16,452 nt of DNA from Dehalococcoidia bacterium UBA2777 (GTDB taxonomy: Bacteria > Chloroflexota > Dehalococcoidia > UBA2247 > UBA2777), in assembly GCA_002352365.1 (NCBI GenBank), contig DEIJ01000076.1, positions 1-16,452 of the forward strand. The letters run 5' to 3'. Below the pieces are notes generated by a model, which worked only from the letters and a program-made list of their open reading frames with translations, had not been told where the DNA came from and ran no database searches. Position numbers and translations under genes: made by a program. Position 1 is the first letter of the stretch. Each line of letters opens with the position of its first letter. Positions 1 to 8,600 of the stretch are shown one piece after another.

Positions 1-81
1 GGCTGAGGTCGGCGCAAAATGCAGGTGGTACCTGGGGCGCTTCTTTAACCATTCCTTTATTCCGAAAATAGATTCCCCATG

Positions 82-171
82 TGTCATTGCGACCCTGAGC
101 GAAGCGAAGGGGAAGCAATCTCACTCTCATTACCCCGAGATTGCTTCGGGGCCTTGCCCCTCGCAACGACA
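82..171. repeat. Palindromic intergenic repeat, divergent TGTCATTGCG type
   Basis: The left end reads TGTCATTGCGA and the right end TCGCAACGACA, nearly its reverse complement. Inside, AGCAATCTC is answered by GAGATTGCT, so the stretch can fold into a long interrupted hairpin. The same motifs occur at 3374-3474, 5484-5603 and 13872-13991, but the spacers differ. It lies downstream of the first solute-binding protein gene, outside any supported gene. Confidence 0.7.
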
Positions 172-303
172 ACCTATTTTCATGATTCGCTGGTGGGCAA
201 CCGCCCATGAGGGTCTACTTAGCTTGTAGCACCCATCCCCTTCTCTGTATCCTCAATTATGCAACCACTAAGGGTCGCCGGCACCTTGCTCTTATTAGCG
301 GGC

Positions 304-332
304 TAATGTGGGAGGATAGCCCCGCCACATTA
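304..332 (-). terminator. Possible stem-loop at the end of the first solute-binding protein gene
   Basis: TAATGTGG at 304-311 is the exact reverse complement of CCACATTA at 325-332, giving an 8-bp stem that includes the stop codon of the minus-strand gene ending at 330. No run of U follows the stem on the minus strand, so a classic Rho-independent terminator is not supported. It may only stabilise the 3' end. The rest of 173-303 holds nothing I recognise. Confidence 0.25.
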
Positions 333-1655
333 CTGTAATATATACTGACTGATAGCGACCCCGCTGGGCGGTGTTCCTATTCCGAACTTCTCTAAATGCT
401 CTGAATGCAAAAGATAGAATGGGAACTTAATATAATCTCTGCTGTAAGGTACTATCTTGCCGTCATGAATCCTATAAATCTTGCACACCGGAGCAAATAC
501 CGGCCACTCATTAGTCATACTTATTGGTGGTATGAGGCCAGTGTCAAAATCCTTTAGGCTAGCAAGAGCATCCCTGACTGCGGCACCAGTTAACTTCTCG
601 ATGCCTACCTGCTCTATTGCCAGCCTTACGCCCTCGAGAGCAACTTGTGCACCAAGCCAGCCGAGGAGGTATATGCCGGTAGCCTCTAAGCCACGATACT
701 TCTTCGCCGACTCCGCAACAACTTGCACCCCTGGTAGCTCTGTTTCTAGCATCGATGGGATATGTGATATGCGAAAAAAACCTTCACAATCCCTCTTACC
801 TGTTACCGACATGGCTTGCTCGTCGAAAGTGTATAGCACTATTATCTTTATGCCCTTCTTCATAATCTCTAATCGAGCAGAGTCCTTGACCTGAACTGTC
901 TGCGTCTGACCGAAGGATCCCAAAATGACCCAATCTGGGTTCTTCCCTGCTAACCTCAACCACTCAGTAGTAGTGTCCAGTGTTCCGAACATAGATGGAG
1001 TTTCGTGACCTATCCACTCCAGGCCTAATTCAGCTGCGTACTTCGGTGCTATCTTAATTACATCCAATACTGGCGAGTAGTCAATGCTCATAAGCCCCAC
1101 CCTAAGGGGGCGCTCTTCAGTCCAAATCTCCTTGAGATAGTTCAAGAGGTAAGAGATGTAAATGGCCCATGACCAGGAACCACTGAACACCCACTGTGCG
1201 GGCTTAGTCACCATAAGTTCTGACGAACCACCTGTCATAATCACAGGAATCCGCTCCCTCGGAAGGGACGGCACAATGGGGTCGATAGTGCTATCTATGA
1301 AGGAGAGCTCCACCACCTCGCCTTCATCCACAAGCCTGCGATGAGCACTAATTGCCCGCGTTGCCTCAGCCCGCGTATCGTACCATAGACACTTGACAGG
1401 GATCCCATCAAGACCACCCTTATCGTTTATATAGCGGCAAAAGTCAAAGGCGCCATAGTTCAGGAAGAGATGGGGGCCGGCAACCGGTCCAGTTAAAACA
1501 GCTTGTACTCCCATCTTTACCACCCTTTCCTTCTCCGCTGGCGATGCAGTGACCGGCGCGCAGGCACTAGCTACTATGGCTAAAGCCAGAATGGTTGATA
1601 CCACTCCTGTTGCAATACCCTTTCCTTGTTTAATCCGTGCTCTCAGTATGTTCAT
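330..1655 (-). CDS. ABC-type branched-chain amino acid-like substrate-binding lipoprotein
   Basis: Extracytoplasmic solute-binding protein of the type-1 periplasmic-binding fold (LivJ / Peripla_BP_6 class), 441 residues, a usual length for the family. Residues 1-31 form a signal peptide with a positively charged start and hydrophobic core. ASAC ends it, so Cys32 is the likely lipidated residue, although the -3 position is Ala rather than the preferred Leu. Mature-domain hallmarks are VVKMGVQAVLTGPVAG near residue 45 (first strand and ligand loop), then KGGLDGIPVKCLWYDTRA, typical of the first lobe. A strong Shine-Dalgarno, AAGGAGGAG, sits eight bases before the ATG. The ligand cannot be read from sequence; amino acids, amides, urea or aromatic acids are all known for the class. 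It is a paralog of the next gene upstream (1991-3253) and probably co-transcribed with it. No permease or ATPase gene is visible nearby. Confidence 0.9.
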   Translation of the reverse strand: MNILRARIKQGKGIATGVVSTILALAIVASACAPVTASPAEKERVVKMGVQAVLTGPVAGPHLFLNYGAFDFCRYINDKGGLDGIPVKCLWYDTRAEATRAISAHRRLVDEGEVVELSFIDSTIDPIVPSLPRERIPVIMTGGSSELMVTKPAQWVFSGSWSWAIYISYLLNYLKEIWTEERPLRVGLMSIDYSPVLDVIKIAPKYAAELGLEWIGHETPSMFGTLDTTTEWLRLAGKNPDWVILGSFGQTQTVQVKDSARLEIMKKGIKIIVLYTFDEQAMSVTGKRDCEGFFRISHIPSMLETELPGVQVVAESAKKYRGLEATGIYLLGWLGAQVALEGVRLAIEQVGIEKLTGAAVRDALASLKDFDTGLIPPISMTNEWPVFAPVCKIYRIHDGKIVPYSRDYIKFPFYLLHSEHLEKFGIGTPPSGVAISQYILQ

Positions 1656-1990
1656 CCCTTTCTCCTCCTTCTAGCTACATTTCCCGGTTAGTCCTTTCTT
1701 AACTCTACCTTGCTGATAATGCCTCACCCCCTCGGCATCTCCATTATGGCCTTGGCAGGATCCAGCGGTATCTCGGGTGATAAAAACCCCGCCGCGATTT
1801 GTAGCCCCCCTTCTAGCTGAGCTGGCGAAACCCTGCACCCAGCCTAAATCGCTGATCTTTGCCTATGTACCTCTATTCTGTTATTGCGCCATCGGCGTCA
1901 CCCAGTTAGCCGCTACACTTTGCCGTGGCACGCTTACCACATAACCTTCACACCATGCCACCAGAACTTGAAAAAGCCAAAATGTTTAAC
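1656..1990. other. Intergenic gap between the two binding-protein genes, with a possible coding remnant
   Basis: This 335-base gap holds the Shine-Dalgarno of the downstream binding-protein gene at its left end. On the minus strand, 1843-1724 is an open stretch of about 40 codons bounded by stops, without a convincing start. It ends in PEIPLDPAKAIMEMPRG, which reads like protein rather than random translation. I do not recognise it. No terminator or promoter is convincing. Confidence 0.35.
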
Positions 1991-3253
1991 CTACTCGTAA
2001 AAGTGCAGAGTCTTATAGTAACCGGGATACTCCCGCCAATCAATGCAGTGGGGCATACCCTGTCGAATTTCGTATATATACACGCCATCAGCGAACCAAG
2101 GCTTAACATCAGTCACAGTTATTGGAGGCCCACACCCGATGTCCAAATCTCTTATACTCACCATGCCCTCCCTGACAGCAGGGCCAGTCAAATTCTCAAA
2201 GCCCACCTTTTGAATAGCTAGCCTTATGGCTTCCACTATAATAGGTACATAATACGACCTGCCAGCAAAATAGGCCGTGGATAATGCCTCTCCTTTCTTC
2301 AAGCCATGAAATTTCTGAGCTGATTCGTAAGCAATTTTCAAACTTGGGTATTCCTCAGCCTGTTCCCATGTGCAGGGAGCAAAAAGTGGAAAATACCACC
2401 CCTCAGCCTCTGCACCACATATATCCATATTGTCCATTATGCAATAGCCTAGCTCTAAAAGCTTTATCCCCTTTTGCGGAACTTCCAGCCTGAAAGCATC
2501 TTTGATGGTGACTACTTGTGTTGCCCCACAGGTAGCAACACAAATAGCATCTGCTTTTTTGCCCACTAGCCTCAGCCACTCAACTGAGGTATCGACAGCC
2601 CCAGCAAAAGGCACAACCTCCCGGCCAATAAACTCCATGTCCCACTGTTCACAAGCCCACTTCACTCCACCCAGCCATTCCCAGCATGATGCAGAATCGT
2701 AAAGTATAGCCCCAACCTTGGGCCGACGCTCCTCAGTCCAATTATCCCTAAACCACTTAACCATTACTGCCCCAGAATCACCAGCACTAGGCTCGGCGGT
2801 AAAGACCCATGGAACGGGCTTTGTTACTACTCGCGTGCTATGAGCTGTTGCCAGGATATGTGGGAACCCATCTCTTGCGATGAGCGGCAGCATTGCCTCC
2901 ACCCCAGTTTCTAAGATGCTAAACTCCGCTACAACTCCTGCCTCTTTGAATCTCTTATGGGCGATAATCATCCCTGGCACGGTCGCTCTTGTCTCGTACC
3001 AGATCACCTCTAGCTTGATGCCATCGATGCCACCACGCTTATTTAGCTCTTCCACATATTCCATTATTCCATCGCCTGCCGGACCACCAGTAGCGGCTAT
3101 TGGCCCAGTCCATATGCCGTGCCACCCTATCTTCACCACCCTATCCCCGGCTGCCTTGGCGGGGACAACCGAGCCCAGCAGGAGTGCGAAGATTAAAGCT
3201 CCTGAGATTGCCACCAGGCCGAAACTTTTGACATGCTCAAACCTTCTTGGCAT
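1991..3253 (-). CDS. ABC-type branched-chain amino acid-like substrate-binding protein, Sec-secreted paralog
   Basis: Solute-binding protein of the same type-1 fold, 420 residues. Residues 1-34 are a signal peptide ending in PAKA followed by AGD, a good signal peptidase I site. There is no cysteine in this region, so no lipobox. The mature start VVKIGWHGIWTGPIAA, the block KRGGIDGIKLEVIWYETRA, the block FRDNWTEERRPKVG and the late LTGPAVREGM all have direct counterparts in the neighbouring binding protein at 330-1655, showing a tandem duplication that has since diverged. GGGGAGGT lies about eight bases before the ATG. As first gene of the pair it probably carries the promoter, but none is clear upstream. 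Without a lipid anchor it would need a periplasm-like space, an S-layer or a partner to stay at the cell. The ligand is unknown. Confidence 0.9.
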   Translation of the reverse strand: MPRRFEHVKSFGLVAISGALIFALLLGSVVPAKAAGDRVVKIGWHGIWTGPIAATGGPAGDGIMEYVEELNKRGGIDGIKLEVIWYETRATVPGMIIAHKRFKEAGVVAEFSILETGVEAMLPLIARDGFPHILATAHSTRVVTKPVPWVFTAEPSAGDSGAVMVKWFRDNWTEERRPKVGAILYDSASCWEWLGGVKWACEQWDMEFIGREVVPFAGAVDTSVEWLRLVGKKADAICVATCGATQVVTIKDAFRLEVPQKGIKLLELGYCIMDNMDICGAEAEGWYFPLFAPCTWEQAEEYPSLKIAYESAQKFHGLKKGEALSTAYFAGRSYYVPIIVEAIRLAIQKVGFENLTGPAVREGMVSIRDLDIGCGPPITVTDVKPWFADGVYIYEIRQGMPHCIDWREYPGYYKTLHFYE

Positions 3254-3587
3254 TTTGGTCTACCTCCCCTCTTTTTAGTTTTTCCCATATTGCCTTATCC
3301 TTCCCAAAAAATCAAATCAGAAGAAAGTAGGGTGGGTGGAGTGTAGCGAAACCCACCACTTCTTTTGCTTCCATGTCATTGCGGGCATAAAGTGCCCAAG
3401 CAATCCGCTATTTGGTTTTCCTTTTTGGATTGCTTCGCTTCCCCTTCGCTGAGGTTTGGCTCACCGCAATGACACAAACTCTCTTATACTTCACTGCTCT
3501 TTCTTGGTGAAACTATGCTAAAATTGAGCTGCGGGGTCTTAAGCCTCATTTTCTAGAGATTAGGGGCTAGCCAAAGAGGAGGTGACC
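3254..3587. other. Divergent intergenic region upstream of the binding-protein genes and the 3588 gene
   Basis: The 334-base region separates a minus-strand and a plus-strand gene and should carry promoters for both. It contains the palindromic repeat at 3374-3474. On the plus strand TATGCTAAAAT at 3514-3524 could supply a -10 box, but no good -35 box is at the right distance. AGAGGAGGTG at 3575-3584 is the Shine-Dalgarno for the 3588 gene. Confidence 0.4.
3374..3474. repeat. Palindromic intergenic repeat, divergent TGTCATTGCG type
   Basis: The left end TGTCATTGCGGG is answered at the right end by ACCGCAATGACA. Internally GCAATCC near 3400 is answered by GGATTGC near 3427. It shares these arm motifs with the other three repeats in the window but has its own spacer, so it is an older or different subfamily rather than a recent copy. 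Confidence 0.7.
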
Positions 3588-4223
3588 ATGGCAGAGGAAC
3601 TGGGCAAGATAGAAAAACCCGAGGCTCAGCGCTTCAAAGGGAAGAGGAAACTTTACCTTGTCCCCCTTATCTTCCAAGGTAAGGATGCCCCAGTTGAGTA
3701 CGTTGATAAATTCAATCTCTATTGGCAGCAGGCACAGGAGCAGGTGATTAAACTGGAAGCAAAAATTGGCCGAGCCGGCCGCATTTATCACGAATCAATC
3801 ACTATAGCCGGTGAAGATGGCCTGAAGGTCATCGAGAGGCTCAATCCAAAGAGCTACCAAATTGCGAGCCAAATGTGCCAAAACGGTGCCCAACTTGAAG
3901 CAGTCGAGGATGAGGAACTGCTTAAGGAGGCCATGGACTGGGAGAGGTGCCTCCTTTTAGGGTTTATGACCGAGAAGGTGGCCATGAAGGTCTCCGAGTT
4001 TTATTTGGAAGCCTCCCGGAATAGGTATCAGCACATTGCCCACAGGATAGAGGAAACAATTGAACCGGGGGAGGCGGGTATCCTGTTCATCAGGGAGGGG
4101 CATATGGTCCAGTTCCCCCCGGATATAGAGGTGTTTACTGTGTCCCCCCCGGTGCTTGATGAGATCCATCGCTGGCTTCGTGACCGCTCATCGGCAACTG
4201 GGGATGAGGAATCCCAGGAGTGA
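3588..4223 (+). CDS. Conserved-looking hypothetical soluble protein, coupled to a radical SAM enzyme
   Basis: Not recognised. It gives 211 residues from the ATG at 3588. A GTG two codons upstream (3582) overlaps the Shine-Dalgarno AGAGGAGGTG and is less likely. No signal peptide or membrane segment is visible. Residues about 20-30 form a beta-like LYLVPLIFQG, followed by a long charged helical stretch from about 35 to 60. Later come a glutamate-rich patch (VEDEELLKEAMDWERCLL), more amphipathic helix, and a C-terminal segment AGILFIREGHMVQFPPDI followed by PPVLDEIHRW. There is no cysteine cluster that would bind metal. The stop codon overlaps the next gene's GTG by four bases (GTGA), so the two proteins are probably made together and may work together. 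No function is assigned. Confidence 0.8.
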   Translation: MAEELGKIEKPEAQRFKGKRKLYLVPLIFQGKDAPVEYVDKFNLYWQQAQEQVIKLEAKIGRAGRIYHESITIAGEDGLKVIERLNPKSYQIASQMCQNGAQLEAVEDEELLKEAMDWERCLLLGFMTEKVAMKVSEFYLEASRNRYQHIAHRIEETIEPGEAGILFIREGHMVQFPPDIEVFTVSPPVLDEIHRWLRDRSSATGDEESQE

Positions 4224-5455
4224 AGGACCTGGGGATGAACCTGGCAAGGCTAAAAGGTTATTCCTTTGAGCTCGGGCCGATCAGACCACCGAGCGAAGGG
4301 AACGATCACTCCTTGCTATTGAGAGCAACCAGAAATTGCCCGTGGAATAGGTGTCAGTTCTGCAATGTGTACAAAGGTAAAAGGTTTGGCTACCGCAGTG
4401 TGGAGGAAGTAAAGCAGGATATAGATATAGTAAGAGCGCTGGCCGATGAAATAAAGGCAACATCGTGGAGGCTGGGGTATGGGGGAAGGGTAAATGATGA
4501 AGTAGTGAGGGCGATAGTCCGGGGCAATCCTGAAATTTATGGTACAGACTTTGCAGACTCCGAGGTGCTGAGAGCAAGGTTGGGGAGTCTGGTGAATGTG
4601 GCCGGCTGGCTTTCATCAGGGGCAAGGACAGTATTCCTTCAGGATGCCGATACCCTCATAATGCGTACCCCGGAGCTAGTTGAGGTTACACAGTATCTGA
4701 AGGAGGCATTTCCCAGCACCCAGAGGGTTACCTCCTATGCTAGGGCAAAGACCTGTGCCCAGAGATCAGTTGATGAGTTAAAAGAGTTGCAACAAGCTGG
4801 GCTTTCCCGGCTCCATGTGGGGCTGGAGTCTGGCTATGATGAGGTACTACAGGAGATGCAAAAGGGGGTAACTCAACAAGAACACATCGAGGGGGGAAGA
4901 AAGGTTGTTCAGAGTGGCATATCATTGTCGGAATATGTGATGCCGGGGTTGGGGGGAAAAAGGTGGTCCCAGCGGCACGCCCTGGAGACTGCCAAGGCTC
5001 TCAGCCAGATAAATCCCGACTACATCAGAATCAGGAGCCTGGTGGTGAGGAGAGGTTCACCTTTATATGACAAGCTCAAGCAGGGCGAATTTCACCAGCT
5101 AACTGAGGATGAGGTTATAGATGAGATAGGACTGCTGATAGAAAACCTCGACTGCAATTCTTACCTGGTAAGTGACCAGATGTCAAACCTACTGTGGGAG
5201 ATTGAAGGCAAGCTGCCTCAGGATAAGCCAAGCCTGCTGAAGAGGATAGCTGAGTACAAAGCTATGCTCCCATCAGAAAGGTTATTGTTCACACTTAAGA
5301 GGCGTCTTGGCTCTTATGTGGCAGTTTATGGTAGGCTGGATCAGGGCTTAAACCAAAAGGTAGAGGAGGCATTCGAAGGCATTCAAAAAGGCCTCCCCGA
5401 GGCAGAAGCGAAGGTTGATGAGGCGATCTCGGCCTTGAAGGATGGGTTTGTATGA
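4220..5455 (+). CDS. Radical SAM protein (CX4CX2C class, COG1032-like), substrate unknown
   Basis: Radical SAM enzyme with a [4Fe-4S] cluster that would cleave S-adenosylmethionine to a 5'-deoxyadenosyl radical. Numbered from the GTG at 4220 it has 411 residues. The cluster motif is CPWNRCQFC at 40-48, a CX4CX2C variant rather than the classic CX3CX2C, seen in some COG1032 and Elp3-like families. LHVGLESG at 198-205 is the conserved strand that contacts SAM, and VMPGLGG follows. There is no N-terminal B12-binding domain and no C-terminal SPASM cysteine cluster. The C-terminal 120 residues are helical and charged. The GTG overlaps the stop of the upstream gene. The ATG at 4235 has AAGGA seven bases before it and may be the real start, giving 406 residues. 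The reaction cannot be deduced. Confidence 0.85.
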   Translation: MKDLGMNLARLKGYSFELGPIRPPSEGNDHSLLLRATRNCPWNRCQFCNVYKGKRFGYRSVEEVKQDIDIVRALADEIKATSWRLGYGGRVNDEVVRAIVRGNPEIYGTDFADSEVLRARLGSLVNVAGWLSSGARTVFLQDADTLIMRTPELVEVTQYLKEAFPSTQRVTSYARAKTCAQRSVDELKELQQAGLSRLHVGLESGYDEVLQEMQKGVTQQEHIEGGRKVVQSGISLSEYVMPGLGGKRWSQRHALETAKALSQINPDYIRIRSLVVRRGSPLYDKLKQGEFHQLTEDEVIDEIGLLIENLDCNSYLVSDQMSNLLWEIEGKLPQDKPSLLKRIAEYKAMLPSERLLFTLKRRLGSYVAVYGRLDQGLNQKVEEAFEGIQKGLPEAEAKVDEAISALKDGFV

Positions 5456-5483
5456 AACCCCCTGAAAGATTCGCTGTTTTTCA

Positions 5484-5603
5484 CAGGCCGTCTAAAAAGG
5501 CCCCATTGTCATTGCGAGGGCGAAGCCCGTGGCAATCTCCGAGATTGCTTCGCCTTCCGACTTCGTCGGAATGGTCTCGCAATGACACTTTCTGGACAGC
5601 CTG
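5484..5603 (+). mobile_element. MITE-like element, copy 1
   Basis: A 120-bp element repeated at 13872-13991 with three mismatches and equal length. The left end CAGGCCGTCTAAAAAG matches the reverse complement of the right end, CAGGCTGTCCAGAAAG, at 13 of 16 positions. Inside these ends lies a perfect inverted pair, TGTCATTGCGAG at 5507-5518 and CTCGCAATGACA at 5576-5587. A central hairpin follows: GCAATCTC at 5532-5539, one base, then GAGATTGC at 5541-5548. It encodes nothing. Similarity between the copies stops abruptly at the ends. TCA flanks both sides here, but the second copy does not confirm it as a target duplication. The SNF2 gene starts 31 bases further on. Confidence 0.7.
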
Positions 5604-5634
5604 TCAGGGTAATCATATAGTTGGGTAGAAGGTT

Positions 5635-8600
5635 GTGCTAGTCTTACACGCAATCTGGGAAAGCGATACCGGTGGCAGACTCCATCTCTGGGCGGAGTCT
5701 TCCCGCCGGCTTGCAGCTGCTCCCAAACGTCAGGGGCATTATCCCCCCCAATCCCGGCAGCATCCTTTTGCCCTGGCGCCGAGTGAGCTTAAGGAAGCGA
5801 TCACTAGCCTTGGTGGGAGTTTGAGTGGAGAGAGCCTGGCTTCTCAACAGGTGACGATTCTCCTCCCAGCTACCCAGAAGAGGCCGCTGCCTTCCCCGTG
5901 GCTAATTCCCCAAGACGAGCCGAGTGATGGAAAAGCAATCAGGCTCACCCCCTGGGATGTTGATACCCTGGCTCTCGATCCGGCTGTGGCTCTGGATTTC
6001 CTGCTCTCTTTGCCCCACCAGCCCCCTCAAGGGGTTGCCTTCAGCAGCTCACTGGGTTTCTGGACTGAGGTGGCTAAGTTCTCACTTGAGCTGATCGCCA
6101 GGCAGTGCTTTGTGCCCACACTAAAGGAAGACAAACAGAATGGCACCACCCTGTTTCGAGCCGCTTGGGAGGTGGCCCTTGGTGAACAAGACACCCAGCG
6201 AATGCGCTGGCTATCAAAGGCGATGCCTCCCTGCTGTCGGGCACACATCCTACCACAGGGTGAACAGAGGACCCGGCCATCGGAGGTTATCTTGAGCTTT
6301 GTTAACCGAAGTGCCGATGCCTTTATCCGTACCAATCTTGCTTCGATAGCCCTTTCACCTCGTGGTCGTCCCAAGGATGTCCCATTGGCGGAGCAGTGGC
6401 TACGAGCACTTTCCTCCGCTGACCCCAGGCTCAAGGCACAGGGTGAAGGATTGGTTGCCTTTGCCAACCACATCCGATGCTGGCTTGATCGGATAAAACC
6501 CTCAGAGGCACCATTTCGTACCTGCTTCAGGCTCGAGTCGCCAGATAAGGATCAGGAGTGGAGGGTCAGTTTTCACCTTCAAGCTAACGATGACCGAAGT
6601 CTCGTGGTTCCCGCCGAGGAGGTGTGGAAGGCACGAAAAGGTATGCTTACCTTCCTCCAGCGCAACTTTGAGAACCCTCAGGAACGGCTGCTTGCCGATC
6701 TCGGTAAGGCTTCCAGACTTTTTCCTGTCATTGACCAGAGTCTCGAGGCAGCGCACCCGGTGGGGGTGAAGCTGGACACCAACCAAGCCTACACCTTCCT
6801 GCGCCAGTATGCCTCACTTTTGGAGCAGAGCGGATTCGGCATCCTGGTCCCCCCCTGGTGGCAAAAGCCACCAGGGCGCATCAGCGTTAAGCTGAAGGTG
6901 AGGCCAAAGGCCGAAGCTAAGGTGGCTGGTTCGGGTCTTCTCGGCGTGGACAGCATCCTGAACTACAATTGGGAGATTGCCATTGGAGAGGAGACACTTT
7001 CAGTTGAGGAATTCGACAGATTAGCCAGCCTGAAGGTGCCTCTGGTTCAGATACGTGGCCAGTGGGTGGAACTCATCCCAGGGGAGATTGAGAAGGCTAT
7101 TGCCTTTTTCCAAAAGAAGCAGGGTGATGGCGAGATGAGGCTAGCTGAGGCGCTGCGGCTGGGATTAGGCCAAGAATATTCTGAAGTTGGCCTCCCTGTA
7201 GCCGGAATTGACGGCGAGGGGTGGGTGGGAGATATCCTTAATGAACTCGGCGGCGGCATTAAGCTAGCTCAAGTCAAGCCACCCCAAACCTTCAATGGCA
7301 AACTCCGTCCCTACCAAGTTAATGGTCTCTCCTGGCTTAGTTTCCTCAAGCGGTTCGGGCTGGGCGCCTGCCTGGCAGACGACATGGGCCTGGGAAAAAC
7401 GATCGAGTTCATCGCCTTCATGCTCCATGAGCGCGTTGGTCGGGGGAAAAAGTCACCGCCTGGCCCTACGCTCTTGATCTGCCCCATGTCCGTGGTGGGC
7501 AATTGGCATAGGGAGACCCAGCGTTTTGCCCCTTCGCTTAAAGTCATGATTCACCATGGCGCAGAAAGACTTTGCGGCGAGAACTTCCGCAAGGAAGTCA
7601 AAAAACACGACCTGGTCATCAGCACCTACACCCTGGCGCAGCATGATGAGAAACTTTTTTCCTCAATTCATTGGGAGTGTGTGGCTCTGGATGAAGCACA
7701 GAGTATCAAAAACTCGGCGGCCAAACAGACACAAGCGATAAGGAGGCTCAACGCCAAGTGTAGGGTTGCCCTGACTGGTACCCCAGTGGAGAACCGATTA
7801 GCTGAGCTGTGGTCGATCATGGAATTTCTCAATCCCAGCTATTTGAGATCTGCCAAGGAGTTTCACACCAATTTTGCCATACCCATCGAAAAGTATCACA
7901 ACCCTGAGCGCGCTGAAACACTCAAACGCCTGATCCAGCCATTTGTGCTGCGCCGGCTCAAGACTGACCCCAACATCATCAATGATCTGCCTGAAAAGAT
8001 GGAGATGAAGGTCTTCTGCCAGCTTACTCGGGAGCAGGCCTCGCTCTATGAGGCAGTGCTCAAGGAGATGGTGGAGAAGATCGAAAACTCCGCGGGGATT
8101 GAGCGCAAAGGGCTAGTGTTGGCCACATTGACCAAACTTAAGCAGGTGTGTAATCATCCGGCTCAGTTCCTTCAGGATGGCAGTATGTTGCCGGGGCGTT
8201 CTGGCAAGCTCACTCGCCTGGTGGAGATGCTTGAGGAAATCTTAGCCGAGGACGATAGGGCGCTGATCTTCACTCAGTTTGCCGAGATGGGGGTTATGCT
8301 CCGCCATCATCTTCAGGAAACGCTTGGCTCGGAGGTGCTCTTCCTCCACGGCGGCACCACCAAGAAGCAGCGTGATAGTATGGTGCGGCGTTTCCAGGAT
8401 GGGGGCCCACCACTGTTTATCCTCTCCCTTAAGGCTGGTGGGCTGGGCCTCAACCTGACGGCGGCAAACCATGTTTTCCACTTCGATCGGTGGTGGAATC
8501 CAGCGGTGGAAAATCAGGCCACCGACCGGGCCTTTCGCATTGGGCAAAAGAAGAATGTGCTGGTATATAAGTTTTCCTGCCTCGGCACCTTGGAGGAGCG

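Noticed and set aside
2..229. Plus-strand open frame at the left edge that might be the tail of a gene entering the window
   Set aside because: It runs straight through the palindromic repeat and shows no recognisable motif. A real C-terminus in the first 60 bases cannot be excluded or supported.
2880..3278. Plus-strand open frame of 132 codons over the start of the second binding-protein gene
   Set aside because: It is antisense to a strongly supported signal peptide and first lobe; it is rich in Ser/Pro as expected of a shadow.
82..3474. Repeated motifs considered as a CRISPR array
   Set aside because: The copies are kilobases apart, palindromic over their whole length and lack regular spacers; no cas genes are present.
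3490..3524. Promoter for the 3588 gene
   Set aside because: TATGCTAAAAT offers a -10 box, but no -35 box of reasonable quality is found 16-18 bases upstream.
6027..6473. Antisense open frame of 148 codons inside the SNF2 gene
   Set aside because: The sense strand carries a complete helicase; the antisense translation has no motif or ribosome site and is a codon-bias shadow.
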